This document shows, piece by piece, positions 54,541 to 63,820 of a stretch of 64,000 nt of DNA; positions within the stretch are counted from its first letter, which is position 1, and the number at the start of each line of letters is the position of its first letter. The DNA comes from Edaphobacter sp. 4G125 (GTDB lineage: Bacteria > Acidobacteriota > Terriglobia > Terriglobales > Acidobacteriaceae): positions 2,725,501 through 2,789,500 of the forward strand of contig NZ_CP060393.1 in assembly GCF_014274685.1 (NCBI RefSeq), read 5' to 3'. The translations under genes and the position numbers were made by a program. Below the pieces are notes generated by a model, which saw only the letters and a program-made list of their open reading frames with translations, was not told the DNA's origin and searched no databases.

Positions 54541-55449
54541 TTATTGAGCAATAGTAGTCTTTCGCATCGGTTCATTCCACCCACTTAAAGAATCATTGAA
54601 CGCACGCATAAACTCTGCCTTGATCAGCAGGTGATCGCTTCCAGGCGATGGATCCACATAAACTGATATCGCTTTGAATGGCATTTTCCCCCATGCATTA
54701 GGCCATGCCATCACACAATCGCTTCGAATGCCTAGCCTTGCAGCAGGATGTTCGGGTGCCAGAGTCGTACGAATGCTCCTTGGCAGAAAATCCTTCGCTC
54801 CACTGTCTCGGTAGATCTGGCAAACATGGCCTTCTTTGTCTGGATTGAAATCTGCCATGAATAGAACGCCATCATGTTCTAGGCCTTGACGCTGTAGAAA
54901 GCTGGCTGCTGTTTTTGTGCTTTCCAACTGTTCCGCTTGCGAGGCTCCATCACGTGTCCAGAACCCGTGATGTGTCGCCACTCTCACCCCATGCGGCCAA
55001 CCCGGGACCATAACGGTACTGGCAACCACCACCCTATTCTGCGTGGCTAATACAAGGCGATCTGATTCTAGTGGGTCGCCTGTCCGTGCGTTCTTCTCAT
55101 CTACCCCCTGGAGATCTCTGATCTGCCCATCTCCCCAGGTATGTTCTACTTCCATCGCATTCATAGGCCAACGAGAAGCGATGCATAACCCCAGCAACTC
55201 GCGCTGACCAAAGAACCACCCATTAGTCATCGGCACGAAGCAGAAGTACGGCAAAGCACATAGCGAGGACACAAGCGAAACTCGAAAATCTTGTAGGCAG
55301 AGCACGTCGGGAACATCGACGTCTGAATCGGAAAGACTTCGCAACCAGCGCAGCGACCGCGCTTCTTCTTCTCGGCTCTTTCCAGCGAATCTCGCCCCGT
55401 TTAGCGACCACGCTCTTAAGAACGACGGACCACGCATCTCCATGCGCAT
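54541..55449 (-). CDS. Endonuclease/exonuclease/phosphatase family protein
   Basis: A 302-residue EEP-fold hydrolase of the DNase I/sphingomyelinase/inositol phosphatase superfamily. Matching elements are LCLQDF (metal acidic position, usually LQE), VRVATHHGFW, GVLFMADFN (the DxN motif) and SDHLLIKAEF at the end (the terminal SDH). The ATG at 55449 has GAGAGA close upstream; the frame extends to 55653 but the family start (RAWSLNGARF) fits 55449. No signal peptide is evident. It is the third gene on the minus strand after the TonB receptor and GH92 genes, so a phosphodiester or phosphate ester in the same glycan is a possible substrate; this is inference. Confidence 0.8.
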   Translation of the reverse strand: MRMEMRGPSFLRAWSLNGARFAGKSREEEARSLRWLRSLSDSDVDVPDVLCLQDFRVSLVSSLCALPYFCFVPMTNGWFFGQRELLGLCIASRWPMNAMEVEHTWGDGQIRDLQGVDEKNARTGDPLESDRLVLATQNRVVVASTVMVPGWPHGVRVATHHGFWTRDGASQAEQLESTKTAASFLQRQGLEHDGVLFMADFNPDKEGHVCQIYRDSGAKDFLPRSIRTTLAPEHPAARLGIRSDCVMAWPNAWGKMPFKAISVYVDPSPGSDHLLIKAEFMRAFNDSLSGWNEPMRKTTIAQ

Positions 55450-55710
55450 GATTCTCTCTTTCACTCTAAGAAGAGCGTACCTGTAATCGATGTCACATGT
55501 CCTATTTGTTAAAACAACTTTCTTCTGTCCAGCTAACAGAAGAAATGACTGTTGAAACAAATTGGCATGATCTCGCTCACTGATACACCAACCGATTTTG
55601 CGGATCTTCAGGGGGCGTTCTTCGTCTCTGGGAAACCATCGACCAATTACCACAAATTGAACCGCTATAATAATAGCGAAACAGGCAAATGGATACGCAG
55701 GCGAACCTCT

Positions 55711-58035
55711 TTACTTTCTGAAAGTCTCGTCCGACATGGAAGGTGGAGGATCACCCGTATCCCAATGTGCAGGTCGAGCGCCCATAGTCAATCTCAATTC
55801 GCCGCCGGCCATCAGCTGATCGTGAGTAAACCATGACCGATGATACGGTTGGTCGTTCCACGTTGCATTCTGAATGTAAATATTCGTAGGCGAGGTGTTC
55901 TCTGCGACAACAGAAAACGTCTTCCCATTCCCTAACTTTAGTGTCGTCTGAGGGAACGTTGGCGAGCCAATCAGGTAAACATCCTGTGCCGCAACCGGGA
56001 AGAAGCCCATCTGATTGAAGACCAGAAAAGAGCCCATCGCACCAGAATCGTCGTTTCCGGGTAAGCCGTTTACACCTGTATGATAACTCTCCGGAAGGAT
56101 CGCTCGAATGGTCTTTGCAGAATTGCTCTGCTGCCCGATCCAGTTATAAAGATAAGGAGTCAGAAAGCCCGGCTCATTTCCCACGTCATAACGGTAGCGC
56201 TCCTCTAGACCAGGAGCGAAGAAGATATCCAGGCGCTCCTTAAAAACCTCCGGCCCTCCTGCCATCTTGATGAGACCCCGAACATCCTGCGGAATATAGA
56301 GAGAATACGTCCAGGTGCTGGCCTCATAAAAATTATCCTGATACCAGGTGCCTGTCAGATGAGGATTGAAGTTTTCCTTCCACCTGCCATCAGCATGACG
56401 AATCCAAATGAATCCCTTCACATCCCCCTGTGCCGTGTGATCGACAGCATCCGCATCCCACAGTTTCTTCCAATTCTCTGCGCGCTGCATAAATTTTTCA
56501 GCGTCGGCTGCATGCCCCAGGCCCTTGGCCATCAGGGCAACAGCATAATCGTTCGCAGCATACTCCATGGAACGCGATCCCGGACGATCGGGACCACCAG
56601 CCGGATCGGAGTGTTCGATGGAAAGATATCCAAGTCGCTTCCAATCCTCAATATCTCCTCGACCGAAACGAATCGGGTCTGTTGACTCCACATCAGCATC
56701 GTGAACCATCGCCTTATAAACATGCTCCCAATCAAGCCCCGGTAGATGCTTAAGAAAAGCATCGGCGAACATCATCTCCGCATCCGATCCACCTTGCGTC
56801 CTTCCCGAAAAGTTACCCGAGCGGCCGTCGAGAAAGAAGCCTTCGTGATCCTGAATCTCAAGTAGGGATTGCAGAATGGCTGTGACTCGTTCCGGATGTA
56901 ACAGGGTAAGGAGAGGAGTTGAAGACCGGAATGTATCCCAGATACAATAAAAGTCGTCGTAATACGGCATACTGCTCTTCCATAGAGGATTTTCGCCTGT
57001 ACGATCCACTGGCATGAGCATTGAGTGATACAGCCCCGTTGCAAACTGCTGCCTCTCATCCGGTGTTCCTCCATCGATCTTCACCGTTGAGAACTCTTGA
57101 TTCCACGCTTCAACTGCTGCTTTACGCGTTCCCGCAAAATCAAATCCAGAAATCTCACTTTTCGCATTCTTCTTCGCCTGCTCAATCGATATAAACGATA
57201 GACCGATCTTTACCATGACCGGCCTTTCGCCTGAAGCAAAGGTCAAATAAGCCCCACTGCTTACGATTGGAGCGGGCTCAGGTATTGTTTTCATCGTAAA
57301 AGGCATTCGGTAACTGGCGGACTTTGATCCAGGCCGGATACTTTTTCCGTCTTCCCACGTTCCGCTTTCTGTCGCAGGCGTGTCGGTCACAAGATAGAAA
57401 TAAACCTTCATCGGAGTGGTCTGGATATTCCACCCCATCACAGACGCTTGCATGCCAGCGATCTCGGTCGGCGATAGAACTTGAACGTCGGTCGAATAAA
57501 CGACCTGGCTCTCGGGATAACGATGCGGCGTATCGTGCCTGCGCATCAACAAGTGTCCGACATCGACTAGCAGAGTCCGTTGCCCCTGAGAAGGATAGGT
57601 GAACCGATAGATGGGAGTTCGACGAGCCGTCGTAACCTCCGCGTGTATTCCCGTACCAGCTAGCTTTACCGAGTAATAACCCACCTCGGCATGTTCTTCC
57701 TGCCGGGGAGCGGAGCTATGCGCCGGATTGGCCTTCCCCATCATCGGCTGTACCAGGATATTTCCGTATTTCGGTCCACCTCCTGTTCCCGAAACATGCA
57801 ACTGAGAAAACCCGTTGAGATTACCTGTGGCCTCCCACCCTGCATTGCCTTCGTTGTCTCCATAATCCGGACCAGGCTTTGCCATTCCAAACGGCAACGT
57901 TGGCCCCACAAAGACGTTTCCGCCATTCCCTGCTCCAAGCATCGGATCTACGTCGGCAGCATTCTGGGCGGTCAGAAAAGGGGTTGTTGCAAGGAAGAAG
58001 AAGAACGAGCCACAGCGGAGAAAACTTTTCATCAT
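55711..58035 (-). CDS. GH92 family alpha-mannosidase
   Basis: A 774-residue secreted glycoside hydrolase of family 92, calcium-dependent inverting enzymes that remove alpha-1,2/1,3/1,4/1,6-linked mannose from N-glycans or yeast mannan. A signal peptide (FFFFLATTPFLTAQ) is followed by the N-terminal beta-sandwich start VDPMLGAGNGGNVFVGPTLP. The (alpha/alpha)6 domain contains FYCIWDTFRSSTPLL, GNEPGFLTPYLYNWIGQ, and GNDDSGAMGSFLVF. The last corresponds to the catalytic-acid/calcium region. It lies 101 bases downstream of the TonB receptor, with a strong hairpin between. No mannanase or mannose kinase is near it in the window. Confidence 0.93.
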   Translation of the reverse strand: MMKSFLRCGSFFFFLATTPFLTAQNAADVDPMLGAGNGGNVFVGPTLPFGMAKPGPDYGDNEGNAGWEATGNLNGFSQLHVSGTGGGPKYGNILVQPMMGKANPAHSSAPRQEEHAEVGYYSVKLAGTGIHAEVTTARRTPIYRFTYPSQGQRTLLVDVGHLLMRRHDTPHRYPESQVVYSTDVQVLSPTEIAGMQASVMGWNIQTTPMKVYFYLVTDTPATESGTWEDGKSIRPGSKSASYRMPFTMKTIPEPAPIVSSGAYLTFASGERPVMVKIGLSFISIEQAKKNAKSEISGFDFAGTRKAAVEAWNQEFSTVKIDGGTPDERQQFATGLYHSMLMPVDRTGENPLWKSSMPYYDDFYCIWDTFRSSTPLLTLLHPERVTAILQSLLEIQDHEGFFLDGRSGNFSGRTQGGSDAEMMFADAFLKHLPGLDWEHVYKAMVHDADVESTDPIRFGRGDIEDWKRLGYLSIEHSDPAGGPDRPGSRSMEYAANDYAVALMAKGLGHAADAEKFMQRAENWKKLWDADAVDHTAQGDVKGFIWIRHADGRWKENFNPHLTGTWYQDNFYEASTWTYSLYIPQDVRGLIKMAGGPEVFKERLDIFFAPGLEERYRYDVGNEPGFLTPYLYNWIGQQSNSAKTIRAILPESYHTGVNGLPGNDDSGAMGSFLVFNQMGFFPVAAQDVYLIGSPTFPQTTLKLGNGKTFSVVAENTSPTNIYIQNATWNDQPYHRSWFTHDQLMAGGELRLTMGARPAHWDTGDPPPSMSDETFRK

Positions 58036-58070
58036 GGGATCAATCCAGAATTGAAATTACGCAGAAAAGA

Positions 58071-58117
58071 AATCAGCTTGCTCCTGTCGAAAGATCCTCG
58101 GCAGGAGCAAGCTGATT
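58071..58117 (-). terminator. Strong hairpin between TonB receptor and GH92 genes
   Basis: A perfect 16-bp stem (58071-58086 with 58102-58117) that continues inward with a G-U and three more pairs, leaving a loop of seven. On the minus strand it is followed by TTTCTTTTCTG. It lies after the receptor stop and 36 bases before the GH92 start. It could be a true terminator, giving GH92 its own transcript, or a 3'-protecting element that lets the receptor mRNA outlast the enzyme mRNA. Confidence 0.8.
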
Positions 58118-58136
58118 GGTTGATAGTACAGCCCTC

Positions 58137-61100
58137 TTAGAACGCGTAGCGAAGGCTGAACTGGAATTGACGCTCCGAAGAATACGTACCGCCCTTGGTC
58201 GTTACCTGACCGAAGGTGCTGCTGGTCGGGCTCATATCGGGATTGTCGAGGTTCGGGTGGTTGAGGTAGTTGAACGCCTCAGCCTTGAAGACCAGGGCAT
58301 GGTTCTCGTGGCTGGGAATGATATGGAACTCCTTCTGCAGCGCTGCAGAGAAGCTGTTGAAACCGGGTCCATAAATATAGCCACGAGAACCGCGTGGAGC
58401 AAAGGTCCCAGGAGCAGCAGCCTTGAAAACAGACGGGTCAAACCAGGTGCCTGTCTTCCCAAACTGATGCGGCAGTTTAGCCTCAGCTGTTCTGAGGTAG
58501 AACTGATTCCCCGAACCGGGTCCAACCCCAGCCTGATCGAGGTTACGCGACACGCTCTGCGGACGTCCTGATTGCCCCTGGATCGTTCCGGAGAACTGCC
58601 AGTTGCCCAGGAGGGTGCGACCGAAGACATTGCTCATGCCATTGGCGAAGCCAATGTCATACACGTAATTGAGCACAAGCACGTGACGTGTATCGAAATC
58701 GCTGGGACCAAACATAATGCTGTTGTCATAAGCATTGACAATGTTCGTACCGTTCGACGAACCATAATCAAGACTCTTGGACCAGGTATATGCCGCACCG
58801 AAGAGCAGCCCCTTGGTGACGCGACGCTTCAGGTTAGCCTGCATGGAGTGATAAAAGGAGCCGCCGGTGTTCTCGGCCTCAATGATGGTCGAGAAGCCCT
58901 TGTAAGGACGCAGCGAGTCAGGGTTGATCTTGTTGATAAGATTTTGTGTTCCAGGAGCGACGGTACCAATCGGCAGCTGGTTAATATTGGCCAGTTGTTC
59001 CAGATGGTAACCACGACGACCAACGTAGCTCAACGTGAAGACCGCAAGTTTGGAGAAATCATGCTCCACGGTCAGATTCCAACCCCATGCTTCGGGGCTG
59101 GGGTACTTGTACGCATGTGACGTAAAAGCGAGTGGAAGTTGGTTGACGCCGTTTCCACCGGGTGCGTCAACACTACCGTTAGTCACCGAAGAAGCTGGCT
59201 GGAACGGAGCGTTACCGCCGACGTGAACCGTATCGCTGATACCCAGGCGCTGTACATAACGGCCTACGCCTGCACGAATTACCGTATTAGGATCGATCTG
59301 ATACGCGAAACCCACGCGTGGCTGGATGTTCGTGTACACAGTCGGAGAATAGTTCGAGTCGTATCCGCGGAAGAGCCGCTGATAGTTGCCGTTGAGAATC
59401 GAGTCCGGCACATGGCCTTTGGCCTTGCTGGGGAAACCGCTGCCTGGGATCACAACACCGTTATACGGGTCGCCACCGGTGAGGAACCCCGTCTGGGGAT
59501 TAACCGTAGGAGCCAAAGCCGGATTGTAATTGGCAGGATTGAAGAATGCCTGGTTACCCCACAACGCATGGTACGACTGCATGATGTCGTAGCGGAGGCC
59601 ATATTCCAGCACCAGCTTCGGGTTCACACGCCACTGGTCCTGGCCATACATGCTGTACATGTTGCCGCGGAACAACGTGTAGGAACGGGTGCCGATCTCA
59701 CCATAGGTATTGAAGTCACCTAGAGCAGCATTCGCAACGGCGGCCTTCGATGTAATGGCTTGTCCGTCACCGAAGTTGAATAGACCGTTCTGATTGTTGG
59801 TGGTTCCGGGACGCGTATTGTCAACGCTGATCTGGTCGTAGTTGTTCTCGCCGGCGTACTCCCACTGGAAGCCGAATTTAATCGTGTGATTGCCCCAAAC
59901 TTTCGTGACGTTATCGCCAAAGTCATAAACGATACCGCCGGAACGCGATGGATACGGCCCGCCATCCAATGTAGTGAAACCCGCGATCTGGATAGTCGGG
60001 ATTTTGTTCGGCACAACCTTGTCGGCAGCACCGAAGAGATACGGATAGTTGATGCCGTACTTAGTGCGGTCGAACAAACCTGACTTCGTATCGATGCCGA
60101 TGGTGACATGATCTGCTGCACCCGAGGCATAGGCGTCATTAACCCAGGTAGGGCTGATGGTCCAAGTCCAATGAACAACACCAATCTGGTTCGGACGGTT
60201 GAAGATACGGGGGTTGGTGTTGAAGTTGCCGAAGTGCGGCTCGTAGTCGTTGTAATTGTAGTTCAGCATGCTGAACCGGAAGTGGTGTTTGTCGGTTGGA
60301 ACCAGGTCAACCACGACAGAGTCTTTGCGCTGATTCTCTGTATAGAGTGCCGAATCAACCCAGTTGTAGGTTGGTGCGCTGACATTGGGCAAAGGATAGG
60401 CCCGTAGTAGACCGGTTCCGTTCTGGCTGAGTTGTCCCTGAGGAATGATATTGCCGGCGTACGGTGTTCCCGTTGTCGGATCCACAATCTGCACTGGAGA
60501 GCTATAAAAGATGTTTGATCCGAGCAGTTCGCTGAAGTTGCCCTGACGCATCAATGCGGTCGGCGTCTTGTTGAACACCACGTCGTTATGGGGGAACTTC
60601 ACCCACTCCTGACCAACGAGGAAGAAGAGCTTGTCGTGGTTCTTGTTAAAGCCGCCAAAGAAGACCGGGCCATTAAGGTTCCAGCCGAACTGGTTATAGC
60701 GGAAGGCGCCACGGGCAGCACCGGCCTGGTTGTTCTTCCACGTATTGGCATTCAGCGCGCTATTGCGGAAGTACTCAAATGCGCTACCGTGAAATTCGGA
60801 AGATCCGCTCTTGGGAACCATGCGGATCTGACCGCCCGAAGTACGACCGTACTCCGCTGCATAGCTCGTCGTCAGCACCTGGATCTGGGAAGTTGAATCC
60901 ACATCGGCGACGCCGACGCTGGTACCGTTCGAACGTGTGCGTACCATCGGGGCGCCATCGAAGGTAATTACGCTCTCCTGTGAGCGGGCTCCATTGACGT
61001 TGATACCGTTGTCCAAACCGAAGCTAAATGCGGCCATTGATTGACCGCGCACCACACCTGGCTCCATCTGGGCCAAATAGATTGGGTTGCGGCCATTAAG

Positions 61101-61550
61101 CTGAATATTCTTGACCTGTTCCTGGGTGATGAGCTGGCCTACAGCACCGCTTTCGGTCTGTACGGTATTGGCATTCGCCTCAACCGTAATGGACGTCGCT
61201 GTATCGCCGACCCGCATCGTGACGTCTACGCGGCGACCGATGTTCGGGTCAACCTGAATACCGTTAAGATCTGTCGTCTGGAATCCCGGCGCCTCAACAT
61301 GCAGATTGTAGTTTCCCGGAGCCAGATTCGTTACGGTAAAGTTACCGCTATCGTTTGACGTAGCGCGAATCTCTATACGGGTCGCATTATTCCGAAGCGT
61401 AATATTTGCCTTTGGCACCAATGCCCCGGATGAATCTGTAATGGTGCCGGATAACGAAGACGTATCCTGCCCATACCCTGGAATTCCCGCTATAAATATG
61501 CAAGTGAAGACGAATAGAAGCGTACGGATAGTGCGTCTGTAACTTTTCAC
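58137..61550 (-). CDS. Oar-like TonB-dependent receptor of the GH92 locus
   Basis: A 1137-residue outer-membrane receptor. It has a signal peptide (LLFVFTCIFIAGIPGYGQ), a carboxypeptidase-regulatory-like domain (SSLSGTITDSSGALVPKANI), a plug with IQLNGRNPIYLAQ, and a long barrel ending FQFSLRYAF. It starts with GTG at 61550, which has GAGGAGG five bases before it. The divergent LacI gene and downstream GH92 gene indicate regulated uptake of mannose-containing oligosaccharides. It shares architecture but little close sequence with the receptor at 1544. Confidence 0.92.
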   Translation of the reverse strand: MKSYRRTIRTLLFVFTCIFIAGIPGYGQDTSSLSGTITDSSGALVPKANITLRNNATRIEIRATSNDSGNFTVTNLAPGNYNLHVEAPGFQTTDLNGIQVDPNIGRRVDVTMRVGDTATSITVEANANTVQTESGAVGQLITQEQVKNIQLNGRNPIYLAQMEPGVVRGQSMAAFSFGLDNGINVNGARSQESVITFDGAPMVRTRSNGTSVGVADVDSTSQIQVLTTSYAAEYGRTSGGQIRMVPKSGSSEFHGSAFEYFRNSALNANTWKNNQAGAARGAFRYNQFGWNLNGPVFFGGFNKNHDKLFFLVGQEWVKFPHNDVVFNKTPTALMRQGNFSELLGSNIFYSSPVQIVDPTTGTPYAGNIIPQGQLSQNGTGLLRAYPLPNVSAPTYNWVDSALYTENQRKDSVVVDLVPTDKHHFRFSMLNYNYNDYEPHFGNFNTNPRIFNRPNQIGVVHWTWTISPTWVNDAYASGAADHVTIGIDTKSGLFDRTKYGINYPYLFGAADKVVPNKIPTIQIAGFTTLDGGPYPSRSGGIVYDFGDNVTKVWGNHTIKFGFQWEYAGENNYDQISVDNTRPGTTNNQNGLFNFGDGQAITSKAAVANAALGDFNTYGEIGTRSYTLFRGNMYSMYGQDQWRVNPKLVLEYGLRYDIMQSYHALWGNQAFFNPANYNPALAPTVNPQTGFLTGGDPYNGVVIPGSGFPSKAKGHVPDSILNGNYQRLFRGYDSNYSPTVYTNIQPRVGFAYQIDPNTVIRAGVGRYVQRLGISDTVHVGGNAPFQPASSVTNGSVDAPGGNGVNQLPLAFTSHAYKYPSPEAWGWNLTVEHDFSKLAVFTLSYVGRRGYHLEQLANINQLPIGTVAPGTQNLINKINPDSLRPYKGFSTIIEAENTGGSFYHSMQANLKRRVTKGLLFGAAYTWSKSLDYGSSNGTNIVNAYDNSIMFGPSDFDTRHVLVLNYVYDIGFANGMSNVFGRTLLGNWQFSGTIQGQSGRPQSVSRNLDQAGVGPGSGNQFYLRTAEAKLPHQFGKTGTWFDPSVFKAAAPGTFAPRGSRGYIYGPGFNSFSAALQKEFHIIPSHENHALVFKAEAFNYLNHPNLDNPDMSPTSSTFGQVTTKGGTYSSERQFQFSLRYAF

Positions 61551-61596
61551 TTAACCTCCTCAAAAGATCCAACAACAAAACTGTCTTGTTATGATT

Positions 61597-61647
61597 GCGC
61601 TATCATAGCGCGAATCATGTTTACGCGTTTACGTTAATGCTTGTCAA
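61597..61647 (-). promoter_or_regulatory. Putative promoter and LacI operator of the GH92 locus
   Basis: In the 172-base divergent gap lie a perfect palindrome GCGCTATCATAGCGC (61597-61611) and a tandem repeat GTTTACGCGTTTACG (61619-61633). On the minus strand a TTGACA (61647-61642) stands 18 bases before a weak -10 TAAACA (61623-61618). The repeat covers the spacer and -10, and the palindrome lies just downstream, so a bound LacI protein would block the receptor promoter. The assignment of either repeat to this regulator is inference. Confidence 0.5.
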
Positions 61648-61722
61648 TAAAAATCATCTGAATTTATGGTGAATTTGCCCGTTGTCCTGGCTTCTGAGAT
61701 GTGGTAGCCCTCTCATAAAAGG

Positions 61723-62769
61723 ATGGAGTCTGTGCATAAATCTTCCCATTTAAAACGGGCGACTCTGCAAGACGTTGCACGGGAGGCCGGCGTAGGGCCT
61801 ATGACAGTCTCCCGCATGATCAATGGCCATCCTTATGTTGCCGAAGAGACTGCACGGCGGGTCAGGGAGGCCATCCAGAAGCTGGACTACCGCCCCAATC
61901 ATGCCGCTCGAATCCTTACCGGGAAGCTGTCCCGGTCCATCGGACTGATCGTTCCCGACATCTCGGATACATTTTTTTCCATTGTCAGCCATGCGGTTCA
62001 GGAGACGGCGCGCGAAAGCGGTTACTTAGTCTGGCTTGCAGCCTCCGGAGATGATCCCGTCGTGGAAGCCGCCCAGGTGGAGATGATGACCCATCATCCC
62101 GTTGACGGCATCTTGCTGGTTCCGGCAGACAGCCGCAGCCACCATCTGAAAACAATCGCAACGGGCACGATTCCTATTGTGACGATTGATCGGCCAATGG
62201 AGGTTGCTGCAACTGATTCTGTCGGGGTGGAGAATCGAGCGGGAGCGCAGATCTCTGTCGACCACCTCGTACAGCATGGCTATAAAAAGATCGCCTGCAT
62301 CACAGCAAACTCCCACCTGATCACTATCAAGGAACGGATCGCCGGATATAAGGAATCCATGAGGAAGGCTAAGTTACAGTCACTCAAGGAGATTAACCTG
62401 TCCGGGCCAGAATCAGCAGCTTACGCGATAGCAGATCTTCTCGCCTCCTCTCATCGTCCCGACGCATTGTTCACCGCTAACAATGCAGCCACAATCTGGG
62501 TGATCGAGGCACTCAAGAAACTGGGCATTTCTATGGGCAAAGAGATCCCTCTCCTTGGCTTTGATGATGTCGACTTTTTTTCCTTGATTACGCCGTCTGT
62601 CACAGCCGTGCGCCAGCCCGCGTCGGAACTTGGAAATGTTTCCGCTCGCCTTTTGCTGCAACGAATCCGTGGCGAGCTCAAGACTTCCAGTGTGAGAACA
62701 GTCCTTCCCGTTACGCTGACGATACGAGAGTCCTGCGGCTGCAAATCAACACCACACACTTCACGTTAG
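61723..62769 (+). CDS. LacI-family transcriptional regulator
   Basis: A 348-residue repressor with the HTH and hinge at residues 13-60 (ATLQDVAREAGVGPMTVSRM, then NHAARILTGKLSRSIGLIVP). A periplasmic-binding-protein-like effector domain follows, with VDGILLVPADS, LFTANNAATIWVIEALKKLG and PLLGFDDVDFFSLITPSVTA. It is transcribed divergently from the TonB/GH92 operon and probably represses it until a mannose or galactose derivative binds. The ATG at 61723 immediately abuts AAAAGG; a GTG at 61732 with GGAG four bases upstream is an alternative start. It converges with galT, 13 bases apart. Confidence 0.92.
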   Translation: MESVHKSSHLKRATLQDVAREAGVGPMTVSRMINGHPYVAEETARRVREAIQKLDYRPNHAARILTGKLSRSIGLIVPDISDTFFSIVSHAVQETARESGYLVWLAASGDDPVVEAAQVEMMTHHPVDGILLVPADSRSHHLKTIATGTIPIVTIDRPMEVAATDSVGVENRAGAQISVDHLVQHGYKKIACITANSHLITIKERIAGYKESMRKAKLQSLKEINLSGPESAAYAIADLLASSHRPDALFTANNAATIWVIEALKKLGISMGKEIPLLGFDDVDFFSLITPSVTAVRQPASELGNVSARLLLQRIRGELKTSSVRTVLPVTLTIRESCGCKSTPHTSR

Positions 62770-62782
62770 CGACATCTGTTGT

Positions 62783-63820
62783 CTATTGGGAAGAGGAGGC
62801 TTTCCTCAGTGTTTCCGCAGCCGATTCCGGAGTGATGTCGCGCTGTGGCGATCCCAAAAGCTCAAATCCGACCATGAACTTCCGCACCGTCGCCGAACGC
62901 AGCAAAGGGGGATAGAAATGGAGATGGAAGTGCCATTCCGGATGCTCTTTTCCATCAAACGGCTGTGGGTGCAGCCCCATGGAATAAGGAAATGGGGTAT
63001 CGAAGACGCGATCGTAGGCCGAGGTCACTGCTTTCAGGATCGTCGCCAGGTCATCTCGTTCCTGGTCGGTCATCGCGGCAAGATCCGCAATATGTCGCGC
63101 AGGTAAGATCATCACCTCGAACGGCCACACAGCCCAAAAAGGCACCAACGCAATAAAGCTGGAGTTCGAAGCGACGATGCGCTCGCCTTTTGCAATCTCC
63201 AGATCGCGATATGCGCAGAGCAAGCAGCAGCCGTGCTCGCTCAGGTAGACCTCCTGGGCGGCCTGCTCTACCGCCGCTTCATTCGGGACCGAACGACTCG
63301 CCCAGATCTGGCCATGAGGATGAGGATTGCTCGCTCCCATCATCGCGCCGCGGTTCTCAAAGACCTGAACGTACTGAATGTCTTCGCGGGCACCAAGCTC
63401 CTGAGTCTGTGCATCCCAGAGATTGACCACCTTCCGGATGTCAGCGATCTCCATCTTCGCCAGAGTCAGATCGTGACGTGGCGAAAAACATAAGACGCGG
63501 CAGATCCCGCTCTCCCCTTCTGCGATCAAGAGCCCTTTGCCTTCTTCGTCCTCGCGAAAGGCAGGAACATCTGCCTTCAGCGCCGCAAAGTCATTCTCAA
63601 AGACGTAGGTGCTGGTGTAAGAATCGGTTCGAACACCGCCAGCACGCAAGTTTCCGGGGCAGAGATAGCACTCCGGATCGTAGGCTAGCGCCGCGGGTTG
63701 TACCGGTTTCTCGACTTGCCCCTGCCAGGGACGTTGCGTTCTGTGCGGAGAGACCAGAACCCACTCCCGCTTCAAAGGGTTGAATCGCCGATGTGAGTTC
63801 TGCTGTGTGAACGAGTTCAT
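62783..63820 (-). CDS. galT: Galactose-1-phosphate uridylyltransferase
   Basis: A 345-residue GalT of the Leloir pathway, exchanging UMP between UDP-glucose and galactose 1-phosphate. The active-site histidine triad is in NPHPHGQIWAS, and the opening RFNPLKREWVLVSPHRTQRP and CYLCPGN (zinc site) are typical. The C-terminal domain contains MGLHPQPFDG and WHFHLHFYPP. The ATG at 63820 has AAGG upstream; the longer frame begins within galK and is not used. The start overlaps the galK stop by four bases (ATGA), so the two are one operon with galK first. Confidence 0.95.
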   Translation of the reverse strand: MNSFTQQNSHRRFNPLKREWVLVSPHRTQRPWQGQVEKPVQPAALAYDPECYLCPGNLRAGGVRTDSYTSTYVFENDFAALKADVPAFREDEEGKGLLIAEGESGICRVLCFSPRHDLTLAKMEIADIRKVVNLWDAQTQELGAREDIQYVQVFENRGAMMGASNPHPHGQIWASRSVPNEAAVEQAAQEVYLSEHGCCLLCAYRDLEIAKGERIVASNSSFIALVPFWAVWPFEVMILPARHIADLAAMTDQERDDLATILKAVTSAYDRVFDTPFPYSMGLHPQPFDGKEHPEWHFHLHFYPPLLRSATVRKFMVGFELLGSPQRDITPESAAETLRKASSSQ

